A DNA stretch of 12,784 nt from an uncultured Eubacteriales bacterium (GTDB lineage Bacteria > Bacillota > Clostridia > Christensenellales > CAG-138), in assembly GCA_900542615.1 (NCBI GenBank), contig UQOG01000048.1, positions 1 through 12,784 of the forward strand, read 5' to 3'. Under the pieces are notes generated by a model, which saw only the letters and a list, made by a program, of their open reading frames with translations, did not search any database and was not told the DNA's origin. This document shows, in pieces, positions 6,387 to 12,643 of the stretch (the stretch's first letter is position 1; each line of letters begins with the position of its first letter). The position numbers and the translations under genes were made by a program.

Positions 6387-6987
6387 GCAAACCTTTTTAC
6401 GCCGCCTGGAGGAAGGGCTTCGTCAACTGCCTCCGGAGGAACGGGAGGATATCCTGGCCTATCACCGGGAATATTTCCAGGATGCGGGGCCCGATCAGGA
6501 GGCCAAGGTCATCCGGGAGCTGGGGGACCCCGATCTGCTGGCCCGGCGGCTCCTGTCCGAATACGGGGAACAGCCCCCTGCATCCCCGCCGCCGCCGTCC
6601 CAGCCCCAACCCGAGGCCCCTAAGAAAAAACGCCCTTCCGGCGTCCTGGTGGCCATCCTGGCGGTGCTGGCTGCTCCCATCGCCCTGCCCCTGGCCGCCG
6701 CCCTGGGGGCCGTGGCCATCGCCCTGGCCGTCGCGGCCCTTAGCGTGGCCCTCGCCCTGATGGCGGTGATCGTGGGCGTGCTGGTAACGGGCATCGCCTT
6801 AGTGGCCCTGGGCTTTTCCACCCTGCTTCTCTATCCTCCCGCCGCCCTGGTGGTGTTGGGGGCCGGGCTGGTTTGCTGCGGCCTGGGCCTGTTTGGCGTC
6901 ATGCCCGTCGTCCGCTTGATCCAGGTCATGTTCCGGGGCGTTGCCAACCTGTTTCGTAAAGCCGTTTCCAGGAGGAAAAAAGCATGA
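6379..6987 (+). CDS. HAAS-domain (DUF1700-type) membrane protein
   Basis: This 202 aa integral membrane protein starts with the HAAS signature: MDKQTFLRRLEEGLRQLPPEEREDILAYHREYF (1-33) and KVIRELGDPDLLARRLL (43-59), a helical module thought to sense or interact with partner proteins. A Pro-rich linker (65-80) and a basic PKKKR stop (81-85) precede a very hydrophobic Ala/Leu/Val stretch, residues 88-176, long enough for about three or four membrane helices. The tail 185-202 is basic (RRKKA) and presumably cytoplasmic. GGGAGGG lies about 7 nt before the ATG, inside padR; its stop overlaps the next ATG. The role is inferred from operon type: an envelope-stress membrane component controlled by PadR. 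Confidence 0.88.
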   Translation: MDKQTFLRRLEEGLRQLPPEEREDILAYHREYFQDAGPDQEAKVIRELGDPDLLARRLLSEYGEQPPASPPPPSQPQPEAPKKKRPSGVLVAILAVLAAPIALPLAAALGAVAIALAVAALSVALALMAVIVGVLVTGIALVALGFSTLLLYPPAALVVLGAGLVCCGLGLFGVMPVVRLIQVMFRGVANLFRKAVSRRKKA

Positions 6988-7943
6988 AACGCGCCACCAA
7001 AATCCTATGCATTATCGCCGCGTGCCTCCTGGGCTCGGGCCTGCTCCTGCTCTGTGCCGGCCTGTTCGCCGGCGGATTCCATTCCCTCCGGGCGGGGGTC
7101 TTGAACCTGCCGCCCCAGGGGGAGGATATCCAGGATTCCTTCCTGTTTGAGCAGGTGGAGGCCCTCTCCATCCAATGCGAGATCGGCGACCTTTCCATCC
7201 GGACGGACCCCGACCTGCCTGCCGGCGCCGTCCATGTGGAATACGACCTGCCCGCCGGCGCCCAGGCTTCCGCCCAAATGGAGGGGGCAACCCTTTCCTT
7301 TACAAGCCGGGCCCCCCGCCAAAGCCTGCCGGGCCTGTCCTGGCGGCTCCTTCGGGACCTGCTGTCCCAGGGCAGCCTGAACGCCTATCCCACCGCCTAC
7401 GTTCAGATCTCCGTCTCCCCCCACGGGATGGTTTCCGCCGCCCAGATCCAATTGGACGTGGGCGATCTCACCATGGACGGCCTGCGCTGCCAAGACCTGG
7501 ACATCCATGCCGCCGTGGGCGCCGCCCAGCTTTCCAACCTGCACGCTGCCGCCTCCGCCGTGGTTCAGCTGGACACCGGCAGCCTAAGGGGCGACGCCCT
7601 GCGCCTGCAAACCGCCCGGCTTTCCTGCGACGTGGGCAGCATGGACCTGCGGGACCTACGCTGCTACGGCCTGGAGGCCGTGGCCGATGTGGGGAATATC
7701 CACATACAGGGCCGCCTGGCCGGAGATAACCGCTTCCAGTGCGACCTGGGCTCTTTGACCCTGGAAACCACCCTGCCATGCTCCGACTATGACCTGGATC
7801 TGCAGGCGGACATGGGCCAGGTCACCGTGGACGGGGCTGCCTGCGGGCACAATTTCCGCCAGCAGCACGCCACGCCCGCCCACGCCATCCAGGCCGCCTG
7901 CGACCTGGGCTCCATCGATTTGTCCGGGGGCGGGGAAGGGTAG
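6984..7943 (+). CDS. DUF4097-type beta-repeat protein, membrane-anchored
   Basis: The 319 aa protein has a single N-terminal hydrophobic segment (about residues 6-32, after MKRATK) that would anchor it with the remainder outside the cell; there is no clear lipobox. The remainder is a right-handed-beta-type repeat region in which D-(V/L/M)-G-(D/S/N/Q) recurs about every 20 residues: EIGDLSI, LDVGDLTM, LDTGSLRG, CDVGSMDL, ADVGNIHI, CDLGSLTL, ADMGQVTV, CDLGSIDL. This is the DUF4097/adhesin-like pattern. AGGAGG (6970-6975) is 8 nt before ATG 6984, which overlaps the HAAS stop as ATGA. It is the third gene of the PadR operon. The molecular function is not known. Confidence 0.87.
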   Translation: MKRATKILCIIAACLLGSGLLLLCAGLFAGGFHSLRAGVLNLPPQGEDIQDSFLFEQVEALSIQCEIGDLSIRTDPDLPAGAVHVEYDLPAGAQASAQMEGATLSFTSRAPRQSLPGLSWRLLRDLLSQGSLNAYPTAYVQISVSPHGMVSAAQIQLDVGDLTMDGLRCQDLDIHAAVGAAQLSNLHAAASAVVQLDTGSLRGDALRLQTARLSCDVGSMDLRDLRCYGLEAVADVGNIHIQGRLAGDNRFQCDLGSLTLETTLPCSDYDLDLQADMGQVTVDGAACGHNFRQQHATPAHAIQAACDLGSIDLSGGGEG

Positions 7944-7945
7944 AT

Positions 7946-8156
7946 ACGCCAGGGGCTCCGCCCCGGGCCCCGTTGGGGGCTCTGTGTGGGGGGGCTGCCA
8001 GCCCCCCCACATGCAGTTCGCAAAGGTCGTTGCGCGTCGCCGCCAAGGCGGCATCCTTCAACTCCCTTGCTCACTGGGCTTCCGCCTCGCTTCTTCCGCC
8101 ACTGGCGGCGCTCGGCTCCGCCCCCCTCCGCCGGGTTTTCCACCAACGCCAAAAAA
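7946..8156 (-). repeat. Dispersed GC-rich hairpin repeat, copy C (inverted, near full length)
   Basis: This is the same element as copy B in the opposite orientation. The core 8013-8117 differs from B at three of 105 positions, and 8135-8155 matches the B start block exactly. Hairpins on the plus strand are GGGGC-TCC-GCCCC (7952-7964), TGTGGGGGGGCT-GCC-AGCCCCCCCACA (7985-8011; a 12-bp stem replacing the shorter hairpin of A and B) and GCCGCC-AA-GGCGGC (8039-8052). It lies between the converging 3' ends of the DUF4097 and aminotransferase genes and contains no credible gene. Confidence 0.88.
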
Positions 8157-8185
8157 GACCCAAAGAAACGTCTCCCACAAACCAA

Positions 8186-8305
8186 GCGCGCCGCTCCCGA
8201 TGAGCGGCGCGCCAGCATAATCCGCCGGAAAACCGGAAAAGTTTTTCAGCTGGTTTTCCCCCGCTTTTTTAAAAGCGGGTGGGGGTCCGGGGGCAAAGCC
8301 CCCGG
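8186..8305. other. Cluster of four further hairpins in a convergent intergenic region
   Basis: Four stems follow one another: GCGCGCCGCT/AGCGGCGCGC (8186-8195/8203-8212), GGAAAACC/GGTTTTCC (8227-8234/8252-8259), CCCGCTTTT/AAAAGCGGG (8260-8268/8271-8279, abutting the previous one) and CCGGGGGC/GCCCCCGG (8287-8294/8298-8305). The last is preceded by GGGTCC, like the end modules of copies A and B. None has a clean T-run after its stem on either strand, so terminator function for the aminotransferase or DUF4097 gene is possible but unproven. No gene is present in 7944-8332. Confidence 0.6.
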
Positions 8306-8332
8306 TAAAATATAAAGCTATCCCTACGAACC

Positions 8333-9613
8333 TTACGCAGTGAGCTTTTCCAAGGCGGCCAGCCGCAGGCACACGCAGAATACCTCCAGGGCGGCTTCCA
8401 GCTCCGCCACAGGGGGCAGGCTGGGAGCGATGCGGATATTGCTATCCTGGGGGTCCTTGCCGTAGGGGAAGGTGGCGCCGGCGCCGGTCATCACCACGCC
8501 TGCCTCCTTGCACAGGGCCAGCGTCCGCTTGGCGGTGCCGGGCATGGCGTTCAGGCTGACGAAATAGCCGCCCTTGGGCCGCTGCCAGGAGGCGATCTCC
8601 AGGGGGGCGATCTCCTGATCCAGGGCGTCCAATACCGCCTGGAATTTGGGGCCCAGGATGGCGGCGTGCTTTTTCATCAGTTCCAGGGTATGGGCCTTAT
8701 CCTTAAGATAACGAGCGTGGCGCAGCTGGTTTACCTTATCGTAGCTGATGATCTCGATGCTCAGCAGCTTGGTCATATAGGCGATGTTGGCCTCGCTGGC
8801 AGCCATGACGGATACGCCGCCGCCGGGCAGGGTGATCTTGGAGGTGGAGGCAAACTCAAACACCATATCCGGGTTCCCGGCCTCCTCGCACAGGCGGATG
8901 ATATCCGGGAAGGGTACATACTCCCCGAAGAACTCATGGACGCAGTAGGCGTTATCCCACATGAGGACGAAATCCTTGGCGGCAGGCTTCATGTGGGCGA
9001 TGCGGGAAATCACCCGGTCGCTGTAGATGATGCCGTCCGGATTGGAATACTTGGGCACGCACCACATGCCCTTAACCATGGGGTCCTGGATGGCGGCTTC
9101 CACCTGATCCATATCCGGGCCCTCGGGGGTCATGGGGATGGTGATCATCTCCACCCCAAAGGATTCCGTTACCTTGAAATGCCGGTCATAGCCCGGGGCC
9201 GGGCAAAGGAACTTTACGCCCTTGATCTGGCTCCAGGGGGTATCGCTATGAAGCAGGCCGTGGGTGTGGGCCTTGGCGATCACGTCATACATGAGATTCA
9301 GGCTGGCGTTGCCCCCCACAAAGGTCTGGGCGGGCTTGCAGCCCAACACATCCGCAAAATAAGCCTGGGCGGACGGCGCGCCTGCCAGCTGGCCATAGTT
9401 GCGCATATCCATGCCCCCGTCCATATAATCCTCCGGGGTCTTGAGCACGTCGAACAGATCCATCACCAGATCCAGCTGGGCTTTGCCCGGCTTGCCCCGG
9501 GACATATCCAGCTTTAAGCCGCGGCCTTTTAGGGCTTCAAACTGGGCCTGCACCTGTTCCTTTTCCGCCAGAAGCTCTGCGCGGGACCGATCGCGATAAG
9601 GGGTGGGTTTCAT
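8333..9613 (-). CDS. Aspartate aminotransferase, class Ic (PLP-dependent)
   Basis: This fold-type I PLP enzyme interconverts aspartate/2-oxoglutarate and oxaloacetate/glutamate. It belongs to the distinct aspartate aminotransferase group (Asp_aminotransf, formerly annotated as a GntR/MocR-like aminotransferase) but has no DNA-binding domain. The 426 aa protein has Lys259 in EFASTSKITLPGGGVS (Schiff-base lysine), Asp220 in LMWDNAYCVH (pyridine-nitrogen contact), Asn191 in KYSNPDGI, and Arg394 in DSNIRIAPS (substrate carboxylate). The N-terminal DMSRGKPGKAQLDL and FVGGNASLNLM are family-typical. ATG 9613 has AAGGAA 9-10 nt upstream; an in-frame ATG at 9652 has none. It is monocistronic, divergent from spmA. 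Confidence 0.92.
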   Translation of the reverse strand: MKPTPYRDRSRAELLAEKEQVQAQFEALKGRGLKLDMSRGKPGKAQLDLVMDLFDVLKTPEDYMDGGMDMRNYGQLAGAPSAQAYFADVLGCKPAQTFVGGNASLNLMYDVIAKAHTHGLLHSDTPWSQIKGVKFLCPAPGYDRHFKVTESFGVEMITIPMTPEGPDMDQVEAAIQDPMVKGMWCVPKYSNPDGIIYSDRVISRIAHMKPAAKDFVLMWDNAYCVHEFFGEYVPFPDIIRLCEEAGNPDMVFEFASTSKITLPGGGVSVMAASEANIAYMTKLLSIEIISYDKVNQLRHARYLKDKAHTLELMKKHAAILGPKFQAVLDALDQEIAPLEIASWQRPKGGYFVSLNAMPGTAKRTLALCKEAGVVMTGAGATFPYGKDPQDSNIRIAPSLPPVAELEAALEVFCVCLRLAALEKLTA

Positions 9614-9670
9614 GCTGCTACGCTTCCTTTCTGTATCATTTTGCCTGGGCATTGGGGATATAAAATATTA

Positions 9671-9686
9671 TGCAGGATTTCCTGCA
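9671..9686. promoter_or_regulatory. Perfect palindrome in the aminotransferase leader/promoter region
   Basis: TGCAGGA-TT-TCCTGCA is a 16-base element with 7-bp arms. On the minus strand it would fill exactly the 16-base spacer between a weak TTGATT (9692-9687) and TAATAT (9670-9665), so it may be an operator for the aminotransferase gene. The promoter boxes are poor matches and the cognate regulator is unknown. The surrounding 9614-9835 is AT-rich and otherwise holds one more palindrome, CGGGCAA-TT-TTGCCCG (9781-9796). Confidence 0.4.
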
Positions 9687-9800
9687 AATCAATTGAAATT
9701 ACCCGACGACTTGACCTTATGAAGTCATTGTGAACCATCCGGCTAAAAAAGTCAAGAGGCAGGCTGCATACCTGGATTTTCGGGCAATTTTGCCCGGCGG

Positions 9801-9829
9801 GCATAAACCCGGCGAAGCCACATATCTAT
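9801..9829 (+). promoter_or_regulatory. Tentative sigma-E-like promoter of spmAB
   Basis: GCATAAA (9801-9807) and CATATCTAT (9821-9829), 13 bases apart, loosely resemble the mother-cell sigma-E pattern (ATA-type -35, CATA-type -10). In Bacillus, dacB–spmA–spmB is sigma-E controlled. No sigma-A-like pair is evident here. The match is partial, so this is a hypothesis. Confidence 0.25.
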
Positions 9830-9835
9830 GCTAGT

Positions 9836-10408
9836 ATGATGAAATGGATATGGGGCGGAATGTGTATTGGCGGCCTGATCGCAGGGATGCTGGCAGGAGA
9901 TGCCCAGGGGGCGGTGGACGCCCTTCTGGAAGGGGCCGGGGAGGCGGTAAGCCTTTGCCTATCCCTGGCGGGGGCGTATATGCTATGGATGGGCCTGATG
10001 GCCATCGGCGAGGAAGCGGGGCTGGTGGAAAAGCTGCGCCGCTTGGTGGAGCCTGCCCTCAAGCGGCTATTTCCCAGCTCGCCAAAGGCGGTGGCGCCCA
10101 TCACCCTGAACCTATGCGCCAATTTCTTTGGCCTGGGCAGCGCCGCCACCCCCTTTGGCCTGGCGGCCATGAAAGAGCTGGCCGCCGTCAACGATAAGCC
10201 CGGGGTGGCTACGGACGATATGTGCATGTTCCTGTCCATGAACGCCTCCGCCATCGAGCTATTGCCCATGGGGGTGCTGGCCCTGCGCACCGCCGCCGGT
10301 TCCCAGGACGTGTATGCGGTGGTGGTCCCCACCTTTCTCGTTTCCCTGGTGTGCGCGGCGGTGGCAATCCTGTTGTGCAAGCTGTTTGCAAAGCTCTTTC
10401 CAAGATGA
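9836..10408 (+). CDS. spmA: Spore maturation protein A
   Basis: SpmA is an integral membrane protein of the nucleoside-recognition (Gate) family needed with SpmB for spore core dehydration in Bacillus. The 190 aa protein shows hydrophobic helices at about 4-22, 38-60 and 160-183, with the conserved NLCANFFGLGSAATPFGLAAMKEL (positions 96-119) and MFLSMNASAIELLP motifs. The start is uncertain: ATG 9836 and ATG 9839 both fit the homologous MKWIW N-terminus, but neither has a Shine-Dalgarno, and the predicted -10 ends only 6 nt upstream, so translation may be leaderless. It overlaps spmB by 4 bases. Confidence 0.93.
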   Translation: MMKWIWGGMCIGGLIAGMLAGDAQGAVDALLEGAGEAVSLCLSLAGAYMLWMGLMAIGEEAGLVEKLRRLVEPALKRLFPSSPKAVAPITLNLCANFFGLGSAATPFGLAAMKELAAVNDKPGVATDDMCMFLSMNASAIELLPMGVLALRTAAGSQDVYAVVVPTFLVSLVCAAVAILLCKLFAKLFPR

Positions 10409-10914
10409 ATTATATCCTTCCTTGCCTGATCCTGCTGTTGCTGCTCTATGCCTTGGCAAAGGGCGTCAATATCTACGAAGCCTTCGTCCGGGGCGCAGGG
10501 AATGCCTTGCCCATGCTGCTCCACATCCTACCCTATATGACCGCCATGCTGGCCGGCCTTACCGTATTCCGCCAGACCGGCGCGCTGGACCGGCTGGTTG
10601 GCTGGATCGCGCCCCTTTGCCAGGGGATCGGCCTGCCAAAAGAACTGGTCCCCCTCTTTGTGCTGCGGCCCTTCTCCGGCGGCGCCGCGGTGGCCCTTTT
10701 ACAGGACGTCTATACCCAATACGGCCCGGACGGCTTCCTGGGCTATTGCGCATCGGTGATGCTGGGCTCCACGGAAACCATTTTTTATACCCTTTCCCTC
10801 TATTTTGGCGCCGCAAAAATCACCAAAACCCGCCATGCCGTGCCTGTGGCCCTGTTGGCCGGCCTGGTGGGCGCCATCGGGGCTATTGTGTTTGCCCGCG
10901 CTGCTGGTGTATAA
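10405..10914 (+). CDS. spmB: Spore maturation protein B
   Basis: This is the partner of SpmA in spore maturation and a membrane protein of the same Gate-type family. The 169 aa protein opens with a hydrophobic helix (MNYILPCLILLLLLYAL) and has the conserved GAGNALPMLLHILPYMTAMLA (31-51), a second helix pair, VPLFVLRPFSGGAAVALLQD, and GSTETIFYTLSLYFGA near 130, all typical of SpmB. ATG 10405 overlaps the spmA TGA (ATGA), which implies coupled translation. The frame is open back to 10222, but that extension is out-of-frame spmA sequence and is rejected. Its end contains the -10 box of comB. Confidence 0.93.
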   Translation: MNYILPCLILLLLLYALAKGVNIYEAFVRGAGNALPMLLHILPYMTAMLAGLTVFRQTGALDRLVGWIAPLCQGIGLPKELVPLFVLRPFSGGAAVALLQDVYTQYGPDGFLGYCASVMLGSTETIFYTLSLYFGAAKITKTRHAVPVALLAGLVGAIGAIVFARAAGV

Positions 10915-10915
10915 T
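10886..10915 (+). promoter_or_regulatory. Candidate comB promoter inside the end of spmB
   Basis: TTGTGT (10886-10891) and a perfect TATAAT (10910-10915) are separated by 18 bases; the TATAAT covers the spmB stop codon. The predicted start near 10922 gives a leader of about 35 nt for comB at 10957, so comB can be expressed independently of spmAB. Confidence 0.5.
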
Positions 10916-10956
10916 AAACAGAATAATGGAACGACTTTGTTTCTATGGGGGATACT

Positions 10957-11664
10957 ATGCGAATCAAAACCTTTGCCCAAACAAAAAAATATACCGGCAA
11001 CTACCTGATGGACCGCACGGTCATCGTGGTGGACGTGCTCCGGGCTACCAGCTGCATTATTTGGGCGTGCCGCAATGGGGCCAACCGTATTATTCCCGTC
11101 AGCGACGCAGGGGAGGGGGCTTCCATTGCCGCCCGCCTGGGCGATTGCATCATGGCCGGGGAACGGGGCGGCGTAAAGCTGCCTGGCTTCGACCTGGGCA
11201 ATTCTCCTCTGGAATTTGACCACCGGGCCGTGAAAGACAAAAACGTGATCATCAATACCACCAACGGCACCGGCGCCATCAAAGCCGCGGACGGCGCCGC
11301 CCATGTGCTCATCGGCGCCATGATCAACCATACCGCCGTGGCCCGTATGGCCGCCCAGCTGGGCCGGGATGTGATCATCCTGTGCGCCGGCACCGAGGGC
11401 GAATTTTCCGCCGACGATATCTGCGCCGCCGGCGCCATCGCTACCTCCCTTTGCAAGCTGGGACAGGTCTCCGCCCAGTGCGACCTGACCTTGGTGGCCA
11501 AGTCCCTTTACGCCGACTGGCAGGAAGGCCGGGCCGACCTTTCCAAAACCTATCACTATACCCGCCTGGTTGACCTGGGCTTTGAAGAGGACGTCCAGTT
11601 CTGCTTCCAGGAGGATGTCACCGACGTGGTCCCCGTCTATCGGGACGGCTTTATCCACATTTGA
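10957..11664 (+). CDS. comB: 2-phosphosulfolactate phosphatase (ComB family)
   Basis: This Mg-dependent phosphatase converts 2-phosphosulfolactate to sulfolactate. In methanogens this is a step toward coenzyme M; in Bacillus the homologue YitC belongs to a sporulation operon for the spore sulfolactate pool. The 235 aa protein shows the family blocks VVDVLRATSC (24-33), GERGGVKLPGFDLGNSP (68-84), INTTNGTGA (99-107) and CAGTEGEFSADD. ATG 10957 is chosen because GGGGG lies 5-6 nt upstream; ATG 10945 has no site. No other sulfolactate gene (comA-type synthase or dehydrogenase) is in the window. It follows spmB by 42 nt, so a spore role is plausible but not shown. Confidence 0.9.
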   Translation: MRIKTFAQTKKYTGNYLMDRTVIVVDVLRATSCIIWACRNGANRIIPVSDAGEGASIAARLGDCIMAGERGGVKLPGFDLGNSPLEFDHRAVKDKNVIINTTNGTGAIKAADGAAHVLIGAMINHTAVARMAAQLGRDVIILCAGTEGEFSADDICAAGAIATSLCKLGQVSAQCDLTLVAKSLYADWQEGRADLSKTYHYTRLVDLGFEEDVQFCFQEDVTDVVPVYRDGFIHI

Positions 11665-11693
11665 TCCCTGGGCCATTGGAAAATCATCCGCGT

Positions 11694-11722
11694 AAAAAAG
11701 CAGGATCTCCTCCTGCTTTTTT
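11694..11722. terminator. Bidirectional intrinsic terminator between comB and the RHH gene
   Basis: AAAAAA (11694-11699) flanks the stem GCAGGA (11700-11705)/TCCTGC (11711-11716), loop TCTCC, followed by TTTTTT (11717-11722). It terminates comB on the plus strand and, because of the symmetrical A-run, the RHH gene on the minus strand. This is the only textbook terminator in the window. Confidence 0.9.
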
Positions 11723-11741
11723 CTTGGTTCCAACGCTACCC

Positions 11742-11921
11742 CTATTTTTCCGGCAGCTCTATGGGCCCATGCTTGCTTTCAAAGCTCTCTACCATACGGC
11801 GAATGTATAGCTGTAATTGTGATTGGGCTGTTCGACCGTCGTATTTACAAACAAAGCGAAACTTGTCCATCAATTCTGCATCAATCCGTAACGTATAGTT
11901 TTTTCGCCGGCTTGTTTCCAT
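11742..11921 (-). CDS. Small ribbon-helix-helix (Arc-like) DNA-binding protein
   Basis: The 59 aa protein has the Arc/MetJ/CopG layout: a basic start METSRRK, the beta strand KNYTLRI (7-13), helix A in DAELMDKFRFVCKYDG (14-29) and helix B in RTAQSQLQLYIRRMVESFE (30-48). It would dimerise and bind operator DNA through the paired strands. ATG 11921 is preferred because GAGGTG lies 5 nt upstream; ATG 11942 (66 aa) has no site. GC content is clearly lower than in neighbouring genes, which may indicate later acquisition. It is divergent from the Spo0A-C-like gene with inverted repeats between them, so it probably controls itself and that gene. No toxin gene is next to it. Confidence 0.75.
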   Translation of the reverse strand: METSRRKNYTLRIDAELMDKFRFVCKYDGRTAQSQLQLYIRRMVESFESKHGPIELPEK

Positions 11922-11936
11922 TGCCTCACCTCGCGC

Positions 11937-12032
11937 AGTCATTTATACATAGTTATGACTATATTTTACCGTCAAAATCTGATATACTTTGAAAAGACGG
12001 ATTTTATATGTATTTTTAACGTATAAATGACT
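11937..12032. promoter_or_regulatory. Inverted-repeat operator sites in the divergent RHH/Spo0A-C-like intergenic region
   Basis: AGTCATTTATAC (11937-11948) recurs as its exact complement GTATAAATGACT (12021-12032), a 12-bp inverted repeat 72 bases apart that brackets the divergent promoter region. A third half-site, ATGACT (11955-11960), pairs with the first as a closer inverted repeat overlapping the RHH -10. The spacing suits two dimers binding at separate sites, possibly looping. The RHH protein as binder is inferred. Confidence 0.5.
11946..11975 (-). promoter_or_regulatory. Candidate promoter of the RHH gene
   Basis: On the minus strand, TTGACG (11975-11970) and TATGTA (11951-11946) are separated by 18 bases. 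The -10 lies within the AGTCAT...ATGACT inverted repeat (11937-11960), as expected for autorepression. Confidence 0.45.
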
Positions 12033-12057
12033 TAATATTCTTTGGAGGAATCATCCC

Positions 12058-12549
12058 ATGAAAGAAGAGACTTTCGAGCAAGCCTTTAATTTAGAAGAGG
12101 ACGAATTATGGGACGGGTGGGAAGTGCGCGAAGAACCGGCACAGGAGCCGGTACAGGTAAGTCCATATTTATTTTTAGAGTCGCCGCCATGGCCCGGGGA
12201 GCTGGGGCCAAACTATTTATACTATCTAGGGATCCGTCCAATATGCCGGGGGTTTTTGCCCTTAGCGCGGATGGTGGATGCATGTTATCAAAACGGGCTA
12301 CCCTATAACCTGCAAACGGTAATGGCACAAGTGGCGGAGGAAGTGGGATATAAAAAGAAGTCCGGCTACATGCGCAAAGCCATGCAGGAGGCGTTGCGGC
12401 TGGGGGTCAACTATGAAGGCGGGGCCCGAATTTGGGAGGTAATGGGCCGGGAATGGAAGCGGTGTCCTTCGGTGGAGGATTTTTTGTGCGCGGCGGTAAT
12501 GGATCTGCGCAAGCGGATGGCAAGCTATGCCGCAGCCCAGGAGAAATAG
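12058..12549 (+). CDS. Spo0A C-terminal-like DNA-binding protein without receiver domain
   Basis: The 163 aa protein has an acidic N-terminus (residues 1-30, EEDELWDGWEVREE) instead of a phosphoacceptor receiver domain. Residues 53-153 follow the sigma-dependent-activator fold of the Spo0A effector domain: LYYLGIRPICRGF matches the Spo0A LHEIGVPAHIKGY start, VMAQVAEEVGYKKKSGYMRKAMQEALRLGVNYEGG matches the LYPDIAKK...VERAIRHAIEVAWSRGN helix-turn-helix, and CPSVEDFLCAAVMDLRKRM matches the KPTNSEFIAMVADKLR end. Identity is low, so the alignment was made by eye. GGAGG (12044-12048) is 9 nt before ATG. It probably binds DNA without phosphorylation control. Its targets are unknown. Confidence 0.7.
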   Translation: MKEETFEQAFNLEEDELWDGWEVREEPAQEPVQVSPYLFLESPPWPGELGPNYLYYLGIRPICRGFLPLARMVDACYQNGLPYNLQTVMAQVAEEVGYKKKSGYMRKAMQEALRLGVNYEGGARIWEVMGREWKRCPSVEDFLCAAVMDLRKRMASYAAAQEK

Positions 12550-12643
12550 CCGCCGGGGCCTTCCTGGGCGCCCCGGGTTAACCGCCGTAGGGCCGGCGGA
12601 GGTGCGCTGGGGAACGGGGAGCGGGTTGCCGTTGGGCTACGCC

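Noticed and set aside
9781..9796. CGGGCAATTTTGCCCG as a transcription terminator.
   Set aside because: No gene ends nearby on either strand and no T-run follows; it fits a binding site better.
10222..10404. N-terminal extension of spmB by 61 residues.
   Set aside because: It is out-of-frame spmA coding sequence, Arg/Pro-rich and unlike SpmB; the ATGA overlap at 10405 is the natural start.
11742..11921. Antitoxin of a toxin–antitoxin pair.
   Set aside because: No small toxin gene adjoins the RHH gene on the same strand; its only close partner is the divergent Spo0A-like gene.
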